Below, one piece after another: positions 10,126-18,763 of a stretch of DNA of 64,000 bases. Numbering within the stretch: the stretch's first letter is position 1; each line of letters begins with the position of its first letter. The DNA comes from Brevibacillus massiliensis (GTDB lineage Bacteria; Bacillota; Bacilli; Brevibacillales; Brevibacillaceae): NCBI RefSeq assembly GCF_000311785.1, contig NZ_HE978537.1:222779-286778 (forward strand). The letters are read 5' to 3'. A program made the position numbers and the translations under genes. The notes under the pieces were generated by a model, which did not search any database, had not been told where the DNA came from, and saw only the letters and a program-made list of their open reading frames with translations.

Positions 10126-10404
10126 TTATGCACGGTAATCATCCTCCTGTTTTGCCTCCAGCCGGAGAGCCTCCTCCAGCCGCACCAGAACAACGTCTTT
10201 GCCTATTTTCACAATGTTTCTCCAGGGGATCACATAGTCGTTTCCAGAGCTGAACAGACCGAGGAACTTTCCCGGACCGGGGATGATAATCGCTTCGACG
10301 CGGCCCTGCCGAAGGTCAATCTCCAGGTCGGATATCTGTCCCAGACGTTTGCCGTCCAGGATGTTGACGACCTCTTTCGTCTGAAATTCCGATATTTTCA
10401 CCAT
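10126..10404 (-). CDS. ylmC: PRC-barrel sporulation protein YlmC/YmxH family
   Basis: This is a 92-residue PRC-barrel protein. The sequence ISEFQTKEVVN ... GKRLG ... DLEIDLRQGRVEAIIIPG ... VIPWRNIVKIG matches the YlmC/YmxH family well. The role is unknown; the family is found in spore formers next to sigG. The ATG at 10404 gives the usual start (MVKISEF), with only a weak GGGTGAG site before it; an upstream in-frame ATG at 10431 has no better site. Confidence 0.85.
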   Translation of the reverse strand: MVKISEFQTKEVVNILDGKRLGQISDLEIDLRQGRVEAIIIPGPGKFLGLFSSGNDYVIPWRNIVKIGKDVVLVRLEEALRLEAKQEDDYRA

Positions 10405-10511
10405 ACCGCTCACCCACTTTTTATCCTCCATACACCATGTATATGTTGCCGGCCGCTGCTTTACTCCAAGAAACCAGACCGGCAAGGCCATCTTTCTGCC
10501 CTGATGCAGAA

Positions 10512-10549
10512 AGAAAAACAAAAGCTCCCGCCTGGCAGGAAGCTCTTTT
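10512..10549 (-). terminator. Terminator after sigG
   Basis: On the minus strand AGCTTCC and GGGAGCT pair around a TGCCAGGC loop and are followed by TTTTGTTTTT, eight bases beyond the sigG stop. Confidence 0.7.
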
Positions 10550-10556
10550 GCAATGG

Positions 10557-11336
10557 CTAGATTTGCACGTGTTTTTGCATGTGGGCGATGGCCGCCTTTT
10601 CCAGCCGGGAGACCTGTGCCTGTGAAATACCGATCTCCTCCGCTACTTCCATCTGTGTTTTCCCTTCGTAAAAGCGCATGGATAAGATCATTTTTTCCCT
10701 TTCTCCGAGCCGCTGCATGCCCTCCCTGAGGGCGATTTCTTCTACCCACAAGACGTCCTTGTTCTTCTCGTCGCTGATCTGGTCCATGACGTAGATCGGA
10801 TCGCCGCCGTCCTGATAAATAGGCTCAAAGAGCGAGACGGGGTCCTGGATCGCGTCAAGTGCGAATACGACGTCTTCTTTGGGGACGTTCAGCTCTTCTG
10901 ATATCTCCATGATCGTCGGTTCCCGAGAGTGCTTGTTCGTCAGGTTGTCCCGTACCTGAAGGGCTTTGTAGGCGATGTCGCGAAGGGAGCGCGAGACGCG
11001 AATCGGGTTGTTGTCGCGCAGGTAGCGGCGGATTTCCCCGATGATCATCGGTACAGCATACGTGGAAAATTTGACATTCTGCCCCAGATCAAAATTGTCG
11101 ATGGCCTTCATCAAGCCAATGCAGCCAACTTGAAACAAGTCGTCGACGTATTCCCCCCGGTTGTTAAAGCGCTGGATGACGCTGAGGACGAGCCGCAAAT
11201 TGCCGTTCACCAGCTTTTCACGCGCGGAATACTCGCCACCTTGCAATCGCACGAAGAGTTCCCGCATCTCCTTATTGGTCAGTACGGGAAGCTTTGAGGT
11301 GTCTACTCCACAGATCTCTACCTTGTTGCGCGTCAC
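10557..11336 (-). CDS. sigG: Late forespore sigma factor SigG
   Basis: Sigma-G directs late gene expression in the developing forespore. Regions 2 (GEYVDDLFQVGCIGLMKAIDNF, key part DLFQVGCIGLMKAIDNFD), 3 and 4 (TQMEVAEEIGISQAQVSRLEKAA) are intact, and the first residues, RNKVEICGVDTSKLPVL, are the conserved sigma-G N-terminus. GTG at 11336 is the start; GGAGG lies seven bases upstream. It has 259 residues. It follows spoIIGA-sigE with a 156-base gap that seems to hold its own promoter. Confidence 0.97.
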   Translation of the reverse strand: MTRNKVEICGVDTSKLPVLTNKEMRELFVRLQGGEYSAREKLVNGNLRLVLSVIQRFNNRGEYVDDLFQVGCIGLMKAIDNFDLGQNVKFSTYAVPMIIGEIRRYLRDNNPIRVSRSLRDIAYKALQVRDNLTNKHSREPTIMEISEELNVPKEDVVFALDAIQDPVSLFEPIYQDGGDPIYVMDQISDEKNKDVLWVEEIALREGMQRLGEREKMILSMRFYEGKTQMEVAEEIGISQAQVSRLEKAAIAHMQKHVQI

Positions 11337-11404
11337 GTCATTCCCTCCTTGGAGAAGCAAAAGTTCCTATTCCGGATGTCGAAAGGCCGCGTGGCGGGCG
11401 CCTA

Positions 11405-11491
11405 AGCTGCCGAGTGGAGGGGTCCGCAAAGCGGACATCCACTTTCTGGTACGGTCTAGGAACAGTATCTCCCCGAGTTGGGAATTTATGC
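11405..11491 (-). promoter_or_regulatory. sigE-sigG intergenic region: possible sigma-F -35 and a hairpin
   Basis: GCATA (11491-11487), a good match to the sigma-F/G -35 element, begins one base after the sigE stop. About 13 bases on there is GGGGAGATACT, a partial match to the sigma-F -10. Further on, GTCCGC TTT GCGGAC forms a short hairpin at about 11427-11441. In B. subtilis sigG is transcribed from a sigma-F promoter in this gap, so the position supports the call; the -10 match is imperfect. Confidence 0.4.
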
Positions 11492-11492
11492 G

Positions 11493-12215
11493 TTACACCA
11501 TCTTGTTGAATTCTTTTCGCAAACGCTTGATAATTCGCTTTTCAAGCCGGGAAATGTACGACTGGGAGATGCCCAACAGATCCGCCACGTCCTTCTGGGT
11601 CTTCTCCTCTTCGCCGGAGAGGCCGAAGCGCAGCTCCATGATCGTCCGCTCCCGTTCGGTAAGCTTATCCAACGCCTTTTTCAACAGTTTTCGATCCACC
11701 TGGTCTTCAATATTGCGATAGATCGTATCGTTCTCCGTCCCCAAAACATCGGACAGCAGCAGCTCATTTCCGTCCCAGTCGATGTTGAGCGGTTCGTCAA
11801 AGGAGACTTCAGATCGGATCTTATTGTTCCGCCGCAGGTACATCAAAATCTCATTTTCGATGCAGCGCGATGCATACGTCGCCAGCTTGATGTTCTTCTC
11901 GGGATCAAACGTATTGACCGCTTTGATCAGGCCGATCGTCCCGATGCTGACCAGGTCCTCGATATTGATCCCGGTGTTTTCAAACTTTCGGGCGATATAG
12001 ACAACCAGCCGGAGATTTCGCTCGATCAGCATGCTGCGTACGGCTACATCGCCAGATGGAAGGCGAGCGAGCAGAATTTCTTCTTCTTCTCGCGTCAGAG
12101 GGGGTGGCAGGGCTTCACTGCCGCCGATGTAGTAGATCTCTTCTCCACGGACACCCAGCAGCAATAAAAGACGGTACCAGAATAATTGGACAGATAGACG
12201 AATTTTTACGTACAT
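11493..12215 (-). CDS. sigE: Mother-cell sigma factor, pro-sigma-E
   Basis: Sigma-E drives early mother-cell gene expression during sporulation. The protein (240 residues) starts with a hydrophobic pro-sequence ([13 protein letters not shown]), which keeps it inactive at the membrane until SpoIIGA cuts it near [16 protein letters not shown]. The core region 2 and region 4 HTH ([21 protein letters not shown]) are almost identical to the Bacillus protein. GGAGGG precedes the ATG. Its start is two bases from the spoIIGA stop. Confidence 0.98.
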   Translation of the reverse strand: MYVKIRLSVQLFWYRLLLLLGVRGEEIYYIGGSEALPPPLTREEEEILLARLPSGDVAVRSMLIERNLRLVVYIARKFENTGINIEDLVSIGTIGLIKAVNTFDPEKNIKLATYASRCIENEILMYLRRNNKIRSEVSFDEPLNIDWDGNELLLSDVLGTENDTIYRNIEDQVDRKLLKKALDKLTERERTIMELRFGLSGEEEKTQKDVADLLGISQSYISRLEKRIIKRLRKEFNKMV

Positions 12216-12217
12216 TG

Positions 12218-13180
12218 CTAGCCCTCCTGTTCAAAAGGTTTAGACTCCTCTTCTGCAGCAGCCTGCAAAAGAGCGGGATGAACAATGGCCTGGTAGTTAC
12301 CGTTGGCGGCCAGCGGGATCGGGTTCAGTCCGATGAGAACCTTCTGGCTTTCAAAGCGTCTGCCGTTTTGCCTGACGACGAACGTCTCCGGCTTGATTGC
12401 GACAAGAAAATCCATACCGCGCGATACGCTGCGAAAAGGAACCAGCCGCAGCCTGTTCTGCCACTCTTGCGGCAGCTCGGGAATGATCTGCTCGAGACTG
12501 TCCAGCTTCTCCTCCCGGGCGACCAGACTGGCCAATTCGGCAGGCAGCAGGCGGGCGAACAAACGGGCCTCCATAATCGTTACGGGTATCCGCGTGATCG
12601 GCTCGTAGAGCTGGTTGCCCGTGTCGACCAATCCCCGGCAGATCACGCTTTCCCCGGCCACCTTGGCCGCCACTTCCACGTGGAAGGCTTCCAACCGCTT
12701 CGGTTCCGAGATGGCATGATAGCTCCGCCGGCTGAGAAAGTAGACCAAGACAAAACCGGACAGTACCACGATCACCGTCGGCTTGGAGCCGACTCCAAAG
12801 CTGTCGCTGTGCACCGCCAATATCCCGCCTACCACTTCACTCTGCGAGGACAAAAGGTAATGCAGTCCATAAACCCCTCCACCGAAAACAAAGGCGACAA
12901 AATAAAAAATGCAGAGGTTTTGCAGAAAGGTGAGCAGCCTGCGAAAACCAAAGGCGATCCACATCATCGCTGTGGAGAAAGACAGCTTGACCGCCCATTG
13001 AAACAACCCGGCGAACTCGGGCAAAAAGTAAAAGGCGACATAGGCAGTTCCGAACGCCGCCGCTGCAGCCAATCTCCACCAGACGATTTTTTCTTTGCGG
13101 AAGAAGGCGGTAAACCACAACAATAAAACATCGATCGCAAAATTGAGGAGTAAAATGATATCGAGGTAGACAACCATCAT
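12218..13180 (-). CDS. spoIIGA: Pro-sigma-E processing protease SpoIIGA
   Basis: SpoIIGA is the membrane-bound aspartic protease that activates sigma-E on receiving the SpoIIR signal. Five N-terminal hydrophobic helices (residues 1 to about 150) precede a soluble protease domain with the catalytic-type motif [13 protein letters not shown] (Asp in DTG). Start codons GTG 13186, ATG 13180 and ATG 13177 are all near GGGGGTGAGG; none has ideal spacing, and 13180 is my choice. The order spoIIGA-sigE is conserved. Confidence 0.94.
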   Translation of the reverse strand: MMVVYLDIILLLNFAIDVLLLWFTAFFRKEKIVWWRLAAAAAFGTAYVAFYFLPEFAGLFQWAVKLSFSTAMMWIAFGFRRLLTFLQNLCIFYFVAFVFGGGVYGLHYLLSSQSEVVGGILAVHSDSFGVGSKPTVIVVLSGFVLVYFLSRRSYHAISEPKRLEAFHVEVAAKVAGESVICRGLVDTGNQLYEPITRIPVTIMEARLFARLLPAELASLVAREEKLDSLEQIIPELPQEWQNRLRLVPFRSVSRGMDFLVAIKPETFVVRQNGRRFESQKVLIGLNPIPLAANGNYQAIVHPALLQAAAEEESKPFEQEG

Positions 13181-13186
13181 CCTCAC

Positions 13187-13280
13187 CCCCGTCCGGCAAG
13201 GACAGTATATATCAATGTTTATTCAAAGTCTGTCACATCTTGACAGCTTACCCGTACTTTTTTTGTAGAAAGGAGAGGAT
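13187..13280 (-). promoter_or_regulatory. spoIIGA promoter region
   Basis: The 94 bases between the ftsZ terminator and spoIIGA are AT-rich and hold TATACT (in GATATATACTG) as a possible -10 and two TGTCA/TGACA-type segments (CTGTCAAGATGTGACAG, an inverted repeat). In B. subtilis this promoter is sigma-A type with Spo0A boxes (TGTCGAA) and an unusually long spacer; the segments here match the box only partly. Confidence 0.35.
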
Positions 13281-13316
13281 AAAAAAACAGCCTATCCCGG
13301 CAGGATAAGCTGTTTT
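13281..13316 (-). terminator. Terminator after ftsZ
   Basis: AAACAGCTTATCC and GGATAGGCTGTTT pair around a short loop and run into seven T residues on the minus strand, beyond the ftsZ stop at 13341. It separates ftsAZ from the sporulation genes spoIIGA-sigE. Confidence 0.85.
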
Positions 13317-13340
13317 CGCCGATCGATTGCACGATCCGGA

Positions 13341-14486
13341 TTACTTCTTGTTTCTGCGGCGGTTGCGCAGGAAGGCGGGAATGTCCAGATTGTCGAGATT
13401 GCTCATCGAAAATACGGACTTCTCGACTTCTTCTTCGCGGCTTCTGGCGGTTGGCGCAGCAGACGACTGCTGCTGTGCCGGACGGATGCTGCCTGCCGCA
13501 GGACGGCGTTCTGCGGCGCTTTGCTGCTGCTGCTTCTCTTCAAAGCCGGTCGCGATGACCGTAACGACGATCTCGTTTTTCAGATCCTCGTTGATCACTG
13601 CGCCAAAAATCATGTTGACGTCGAGGTCGGCAGCAGACGAAACGATATCGGCCGCTTCGTTTACCTCGTACAAGCTTAAATTCGTACCGCCCGTAATGTT
13701 CATCAAGACACCGCGGGCTCCGTCAATCGAAGTCTCCAGCAGCGGGCTGGAGATGGCCCGGCGGGCAGCTTCCGCAGCGCGGTTTTCCCCGCTGCCGATA
13801 CCGATCCCCATCAGCGCGGAACCGCGTTCGGTCATAATCGTCTTCACGTCGGCGAAGTCGAGGTTGATCAAGCCAGGCACGGCGATCAATTCGGATATGC
13901 CTTGGACACCTTGGCGCAGCACGTTGTCCGCCTCGCGGAACGCTTCGAGCATCGGCGTGTTTTTATCGACAATCTCCAGAATGCGGTCATTGGGAATGAC
14001 GATGAGTGTATCCACTTTTTCTTTCAGACTGGCAATCCCGCTCTCCGCTTGCAGCGAGCGCTTGCGGCCCTCAAAGGAGAACGGGCGCGTGACTACACCT
14101 ACGGTCAGGGCACCCAGTTCTTTGGCGATTTCTGCGATGACAGGAGCAGCGCCAGTACCCGTGCCTCCGCCCATTCCGGCCGTGACAAAGACCATGTCGG
14201 CACCCCGCAGGGCGTGTTCGATCATTTCGCGGCTTTCTTCCGCCGCTTTTTTTCCCACTTCCGGGTTGGCTCCGGCTCCCAAACCGCGAGTCAGCTTCTC
14301 GCCGATCTGCAGTTTCGACTCGGCACTGGACAGGTGAAGAGCTTGAGCATCCGTGTTGACGGTAATAAATTCTACTCCCCTGACGCCAGCAGCGATCATG
14401 CGGTTTACTGCATTGCTCCCGCCGCCGCCGCAACCGATAACTTTAATTCGGGCAAATTGTTCCATCTCTAAGTCAAATTCCAGCAT
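13341..14486 (-). CDS. ftsZ: Cell division GTPase FtsZ
   Basis: FtsZ forms the cytokinetic ring. The tubulin signature [12 protein letters not shown] near residue 105 and the N-terminal nucleotide loop [13 protein letters not shown] are intact. A Q/A/S-rich linker (about residues 318-365) leads to the conserved C-terminal peptide [11 protein letters not shown], which docks FtsA and SepF. It has 381 residues, normal length. GAGGAGGAACAGGCAAG precedes the ATG. ftsA lies upstream, 104 bases away. Confidence 0.98.
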   Translation of the reverse strand: MLEFDLEMEQFARIKVIGCGGGGSNAVNRMIAAGVRGVEFITVNTDAQALHLSSAESKLQIGEKLTRGLGAGANPEVGKKAAEESREMIEHALRGADMVFVTAGMGGGTGTGAAPVIAEIAKELGALTVGVVTRPFSFEGRKRSLQAESGIASLKEKVDTLIVIPNDRILEIVDKNTPMLEAFREADNVLRQGVQGISELIAVPGLINLDFADVKTIMTERGSALMGIGIGSGENRAAEAARRAISSPLLETSIDGARGVLMNITGGTNLSLYEVNEAADIVSSAADLDVNMIFGAVINEDLKNEIVVTVIATGFEEKQQQQSAAERRPAAGSIRPAQQQSSAAPTARSREEEVEKSVFSMSNLDNLDIPAFLRNRRRNKK

Positions 14487-14590
14487 CTTGCCTGTTCCTC
14501 CTCATCTTTGCTACACGCTGAAGGAGCATCTGCCCACGATAATTCCTTGAGGGCGCCCTTGTTTCGTATTTCTGAATGGATCGTTAACCA

Positions 14591-15847
14591 CTAAATAAAC
14601 TCGCTAAACCAATTCTTTACCCGCTCCATAAAATTGCCTGAATCCTTCTGCTTGGGAGCGGCAGGCTTCGCATTTGGCTTGACGGCAGCAGGCGCGCGGC
14701 CGCTCTTTCGTTCGACAAAAGAAGTGGCGTATTGAATCAACCCCACTCCGGTCGTGTAAGCGGGATCGCGGACTCCTATGTAATTGGGGATCGCGATGCG
14801 GACAGGAGCGTCCAATTCCTCTTTGGCCAGCTCCAGCATCCCCGGCATCGAAACGGTTCCGCCTGTCAATACATACCCGCCTGCGACGTCCTCGTGGAAG
14901 CCCATGCGGTACACTTCCTCTTCGATCAGCGCAAAAATTTCCACAGCGCGCGGCTCGATGATGTTGGCCAGATCCACCTGTGTGAACTGCTTTTCCACTT
15001 CGCTGCCAATCCGGGTCACCTTGAACCGCTCTTCTTCGGATGCCTCGTCAACAAGCGCGCAGCCGTGCTTTACCTTGATCTTTTCGGCAACGTCTGTATG
15101 GGTTCTCAGCCCGAGGGCAATGTCGTTGGTGATGTGATCGCCGCCGATGCCGATGCAGGAAGTCGCGACCAGTTGTCCCTGCTCAAATACAGCGACAGTC
15201 GTGGAGCCTGCGCCGATGTCGACCAGGACCACGCCCAGGTTTTTGTCGTCTTTGGTCAAGGCGACCTGACTTGCTGCCAATGGCTGCAAAAAGATCCCGG
15301 CAACTCGCAGGTTGGCGCGCTCTACACAGCGTACAATGTTGTGTATGACCGTTTTGGAACCGGTCACAATCGTGCCTTCCATCTCCAAGCGGACGCCAAT
15401 CATCCCGCGCGGGTCCTTAATGCTTCCCAGACCGTCAACGATAAACTCCTTGGGTACGACTTCGATTATTTCGCGGTCGGGCGGAAAAGCAACGACTTTT
15501 GCCGCTTGTATCACCCGCTCGATATCTTCATCCCTTATCTCCCTGTCTTCACTGGAAACAGCTACGACACCTTGAGTTTCAAACAATTCGATATGGTTGC
15601 CGGTGATCCCGACAAACACGTTTTCGATTGAAACGCCTACCATGCGCTCGGCGTGATCGACGGCTTCCCGGATGGCATGCACGGTTTGGTCGATATCAAC
15701 AATAGCCCCTTTTTTGATCCCTTCGGAGTAGGCTTGTCCTACACCGATGATGTTGATCGAGCCAGTCCCGATTTCGCCGATAATGACGCGAACCTTGGAC
15801 GTCCCGATGTCTAAGCTGACAATAAGTTCGTTATGGTTACTCACCAA
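14591..15847 (-). CDS. ftsA: Cell division protein FtsA
   Basis: FtsA is the actin-like protein that tethers FtsZ to the membrane. The phosphate-1 motif SLDIGTSKVRVII, the phosphate-2 stretch VVLVDIGAGSTTVAV and the adenosine motif VLTGGTVSMPG are visible. The C-terminal amphipathic helix (FMERVKNWFSEFI) is the membrane anchor. Either TTG at 15847 (8 bases after AGGAGGTG) or the GTG one codon later may be the start. It has 418 residues. Confidence 0.97.
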   Translation of the reverse strand: MVSNHNELIVSLDIGTSKVRVIIGEIGTGSINIIGVGQAYSEGIKKGAIVDIDQTVHAIREAVDHAERMVGVSIENVFVGITGNHIELFETQGVVAVSSEDREIRDEDIERVIQAAKVVAFPPDREIIEVVPKEFIVDGLGSIKDPRGMIGVRLEMEGTIVTGSKTVIHNIVRCVERANLRVAGIFLQPLAASQVALTKDDKNLGVVLVDIGAGSTTVAVFEQGQLVATSCIGIGGDHITNDIALGLRTHTDVAEKIKVKHGCALVDEASEEERFKVTRIGSEVEKQFTQVDLANIIEPRAVEIFALIEEEVYRMGFHEDVAGGYVLTGGTVSMPGMLELAKEELDAPVRIAIPNYIGVRDPAYTTGVGLIQYATSFVERKSGRAPAAVKPNAKPAAPKQKDSGNFMERVKNWFSEFI

Positions 15848-15894
15848 ACCAGTGACACCTCCTCCATCAAAACTTGACTATCTCTGCAACACCT

Positions 15895-15932
15895 GCATAT
15901 TCTATTCCACACAGGACAATCATTCCCTTTTT
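15895..15932 (-). promoter_or_regulatory. Possible sigma-H promoter of ftsAZ
   Basis: On the minus strand AAAAGGGAAT is followed, 14 bases on, by GAATAGAAT. This resembles the sigma-H pattern (RnAGGAwWW then RnnGAAT) but lacks the exact AGGA. In B. subtilis ftsAZ has a sigma-H promoter in this place, which raises the chance. The 155-base gap between sbp and ftsA holds nothing else that I recognise. Confidence 0.35.
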
Positions 15933-16002
15933 TCTCATGATGGTTTTTCAAAAAAAAGTACAATGTACCTAGATCTCTGGAAGGATTTGTCTGGACATCC
16001 GC

Positions 16003-16350
16003 CTAATCGCGCTGGCTCAGCCATTTGGAGAGGATAATCCGGCGGATGACAGCCAGGTTGTTAAACAGGCGCACGCCAAAGGCGACAATCGCAGCCAGAT
16101 ATAAATCTATACCCAAAAACGCGCCAAGAAACGCCAGCCCGGCGGCGAGTGACGTGTTAAAAAAGAACCCGGAAATAAACACTCTCACGTTGAACATGCG
16201 CTCCAGGTAAGAGCGTATCCCTCCGAAAATCGTGTCAAGACCCGCAAGCAGGGCAATCGACAAGTAATTGCTGTACTCCTGCGGGATGCGCAAATCCAGC
16301 AAGAACCCAACTGCAACGCCGATGATCAATCCTAGTACCGGAAGCCACAT
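16003..16350 (-). CDS. sbp: Small basic protein Sbp (DUF1290)
   Basis: This is a membrane protein of 115 residues with three hydrophobic helices and a basic tail. It matches the DUF1290 family (GFLLDLRIPQEYSNYLSIALLAGLDT, key part LRIPQEYSNYLSIALLAGLD). The function is unknown. It is always found just before ftsA in Bacillales, downstream of DUF881 genes, as here. Confidence 0.92.
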   Translation of the reverse strand: MWLPVLGLIIGVAVGFLLDLRIPQEYSNYLSIALLAGLDTIFGGIRSYLERMFNVRVFISGFFFNTSLAAGLAFLGAFLGIDLYLAAIVAFGVRLFNNLAVIRRIILSKWLSQRD

Positions 16351-16354
16351 TGTT

Positions 16355-17107
16355 TTATGAATCTCCTTTTGCTTTCACTGGTTTCATATAGTGAATCGTC
16401 TGATTCCCCGTAAAAGGCGGCAGCGTCAAGGTATCCCGTTTTTCCAAAACGACCGTCTTGTTGGCCAGCTGGAACGTTTCTTCAATGCCGCTTAATTTCA
16501 GGCCCGATACCAGCACCTCCGGGTCGCCCAGAGCGGCAATCTCGTAAGGCGGCCTGATCGTGTACGTGTTCACCTGAATGTACTGTCCGACATTGCGGAT
16601 GGCGCTCGTGGCTACCAGCCGCTGACCGTTGATCGCCACAGCTTTTGCCCCGTTGACCAACAGCTCGTTGACCAGCCAGCGAAGGTCTTCGTCGATCAGC
16701 AAATCGGGGAGTGCCTCTGTCCCGGCAGGACTTCCGTCGTCCGTGCCAAGCGGTCCCGGCGGGAGCTTCATGTCCTCGATGCGCACCACCACGCCTGGGC
16801 CTTCCGCGCTTTCGAGGCCGGCGAGCTTGCGGGCGCGGGCCAGTTCTTCTTTCATGACCGAGATGCTCTCCCGCTCGTTTAAAGACGTGTCGTACTGATA
16901 CAGCAGGTGCTCGAATTTGGAGATGTCGTTTAACAGGTTTTGATGCTTCTCTATTTCTTTTTGCAGGGAGATCCGAAGTTCATTCAAGCTGCGTGACTCC
17001 ACCTTCTCCGGTTTGAGCGTACTCTGCAATTGAGTAGCCAGCATAACTCCAATAATAACACTAATAGCTGTCAGAATAAACGTAATTTTACGGTTTTGTC
17101 CCAGCAT
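16355..17107 (-). CDS. ylxX: DUF881 protein (YlxX position)
   Basis: This is a membrane-anchored protein with one N-terminal helix (ITFILTAISVIIGVMLA), a coiled coil to about residue 80, and the DUF881 fold (GPGVVVRIED, LVNELLVNGAKAVAINGQRL). It has 250 residues. The family has no proven function. Two DUF881 genes lie side by side here, matching ylxW-ylxX in B. subtilis; this is the second one, just before sbp. Confidence 0.88.
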   Translation of the reverse strand: MLGQNRKITFILTAISVIIGVMLATQLQSTLKPEKVESRSLNELRISLQKEIEKHQNLLNDISKFEHLLYQYDTSLNERESISVMKEELARARKLAGLESAEGPGVVVRIEDMKLPPGPLGTDDGSPAGTEALPDLLIDEDLRWLVNELLVNGAKAVAINGQRLVATSAIRNVGQYIQVNTYTIRPPYEIAALGDPEVLVSGLKLSGIEETFQLANKTVVLEKRDTLTLPPFTGNQTIHYMKPVKAKGDS

Positions 17108-17128
17108 TCCAAACGCTTCCTTATCCCC

Positions 17129-17842
17129 TTATGATGAGGTATTTTGGGTTTTGACGTCGCCCACCAGGGCTGGTATTTGCAGCAGGTCTTTTTTCGCGGT
17201 TTCGATCTGGACAAACCCTTGCAGGATGTCCATGACACCGCCGGGAAGATTCAAGGCGTTCTCCAAGGTAGCGGGATCGCCGATCGCGCTGATGACAAAC
17301 GGCACGGATGATTTGACGCCGTTGACGATGATCGTCGGCCCGACGCAGCGAATCGCCGAATTGCCCATGACCCGCTGGCCGTTGATGCTGATCGATTCCG
17401 CGCCGGCGGCCCGCAGTTCATTAACAACGAGGCGGACATCCTGCTCGTGTATGATGTACTTCGTCACGTCGCCGGAATTGGACGCATTGGGATTGTCCTT
17501 CATCGTCACGACAATGCCCGGTCCCTCTACCGGAACCATCCCCGCCATCATCCGAGCCGCCTCCAATTCGTTCAGAATGGCCGCCGCTTCAGACTGGTGC
17601 TCCGCCATTTTCTCCTCTTCTTCCGCAACCTGGCGCTGAAGTTTCAACAAATCTTCCTCCAGTTGGCGGGTTTGCTTCTTCTCCGCCAGGATCCTCTCGT
17701 TCAGACTGACCTCCTGCTGCCACTGCTGATCTCCTTGCCTCTCCATCGCCCGCAGCCTGGTCAATTCTATCGAACTCGCAATGAGAAAGCCTGTACAAAT
17801 GGTCACAAACGTTAAATAGACGTGAAATTTACGTACCCTCAT
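17129..17842 (-). CDS. ylxW: DUF881 protein (YlxW position)
   Basis: This is a paralogue of its downstream neighbour: one helix near the start (HVYLTFVTICTGFLIAS), a coiled coil (about residues 35-90) and the DUF881 domain (GPGIVVTMKDNP, VVNELRAAGAESISINGQRV). The ATG at 17842 overlaps the divIB stop as TAATG, which supports this start over a longer frame from 17953. It has 237 residues. It is probably peripheral to the divisome, judging only by context. Confidence 0.88.
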   Translation of the reverse strand: MRVRKFHVYLTFVTICTGFLIASSIELTRLRAMERQGDQQWQQEVSLNERILAEKKQTRQLEEDLLKLQRQVAEEEEKMAEHQSEAAAILNELEAARMMAGMVPVEGPGIVVTMKDNPNASNSGDVTKYIIHEQDVRLVVNELRAAGAESISINGQRVMGNSAIRCVGPTIIVNGVKSSVPFVISAIGDPATLENALNLPGGVMDILQGFVQIETAKKDLLQIPALVGDVKTQNTSS

Positions 17843-18669
17843 TACCTTGCGGCTCCTTTTGTTTGTCTGGCTTGGTCCGATTGGTCCGTTTGTCCTTGCT
17901 GCCGGTCCCCGGATTCCTCTGTTTCCTTTGGAGCGGGGTACTCGCTGAACCAAGTAGCCTCCAGCATATGTATCACACCTTTTTTGCCTTCGGGTATATC
18001 GCTGGCAATCGCCGGATAGTAAGCCATCCGCTCAGCCAGCTGGTAAATAACCGTTCTCACCTCGTTGCCGTCCCGCATGTACAGCGTCACCCGCTGTTTG
18101 TCGTACGGGGTCGGCGTCAGGGCGATCTCCGAGATTTCATTGCGGATCGACACCGGCAGTTTGGCCAGGGCAGCGGAGAGTTCCGGCAGGAGTTCGGGCG
18201 ACGTCCAATTGCGGACGAGGGGATCGTCTATCACATTCGCTTTCATTTTGTTATCGTCTAAACGAACCCCGTTTTCAAGCAGCGGCATGAAGTCTCCTTT
18301 GGCGTCGACGAGAAACGCGACCCGTTTGTACTCGACGACGTCAAGTCTAATGACGCCGGGGAACTTGCGTGATACGGTGATCGTTTTGATTCCGGCAAGC
18401 TGCTTGACGTTTTCCTGCACGTCCTTTTGCCAAACGTTGAAAAACTGCATGCCAGGAGCGAGCCCAGAGGCAGCCGTGATTTCCTCCTTGGTGTACAGCA
18501 CGTTTCCCGCAACCTCAATCACCGCCACCTTGCTGTACGAAGAGCGAAAAAACAGGACGGCCAACACGAGCAGAAAAAACAGCAGAAGCAAAAGCAGCAC
18601 GCGCCGATTTCCCCTGCGCTTCGGTGCGATTCTCTTTACCTGCGGAATGCGTTCCTCATAAACCGCCAT
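17842..18669 (-). CDS. divIB: Cell division protein DivIB/FtsQ
   Basis: DivIB is a bitopic divisome protein that works with FtsL and DivIC at septal wall synthesis. A basic cytoplasmic tail (VKRIAPKRRGNRR), one membrane helix (LLLLLFFLLVLAVLFF), then the POTRA domain (IEVAGNVLYTKEEITAASG) are seen. The ATG at 18669 has GGGAGG eight bases upstream; the frame can be read further but would enter a hairpin. It has 275 residues. Confidence 0.93.
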   Translation of the reverse strand: MAVYEERIPQVKRIAPKRRGNRRVLLLLLLFFLLVLAVLFFRSSYSKVAVIEVAGNVLYTKEEITAASGLAPGMQFFNVWQKDVQENVKQLAGIKTITVSRKFPGVIRLDVVEYKRVAFLVDAKGDFMPLLENGVRLDDNKMKANVIDDPLVRNWTSPELLPELSAALAKLPVSIRNEISEIALTPTPYDKQRVTLYMRDGNEVRTVIYQLAERMAYYPAIASDIPEGKKGVIHMLEATWFSEYPAPKETEESGDRQQGQTDQSDQARQTKGAAR

Positions 18670-18723
18670 CTCTTGCCCCTCCCGTTGTACTTGCGGCAAT
18701 TTGCTCTCATTCCCAAAAGCATT

Positions 18724-18752
18724 GAAAAGCGGCATACCTCGATATGCCGCTT
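18724..18752 (-). terminator. Hairpin between murA and divIB
   Basis: On the minus strand AAGCGGCATA pairs perfectly with TATGCCGCTT across a six-base loop, then TTTTC follows. It lies 12 bases after the murA stop and about 55 bases ahead of divIB. The T run is short, so it may act as a partial terminator or mRNA processing/stability site. Confidence 0.6.
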
Positions 18753-18763
18753 TACCTTCATCA

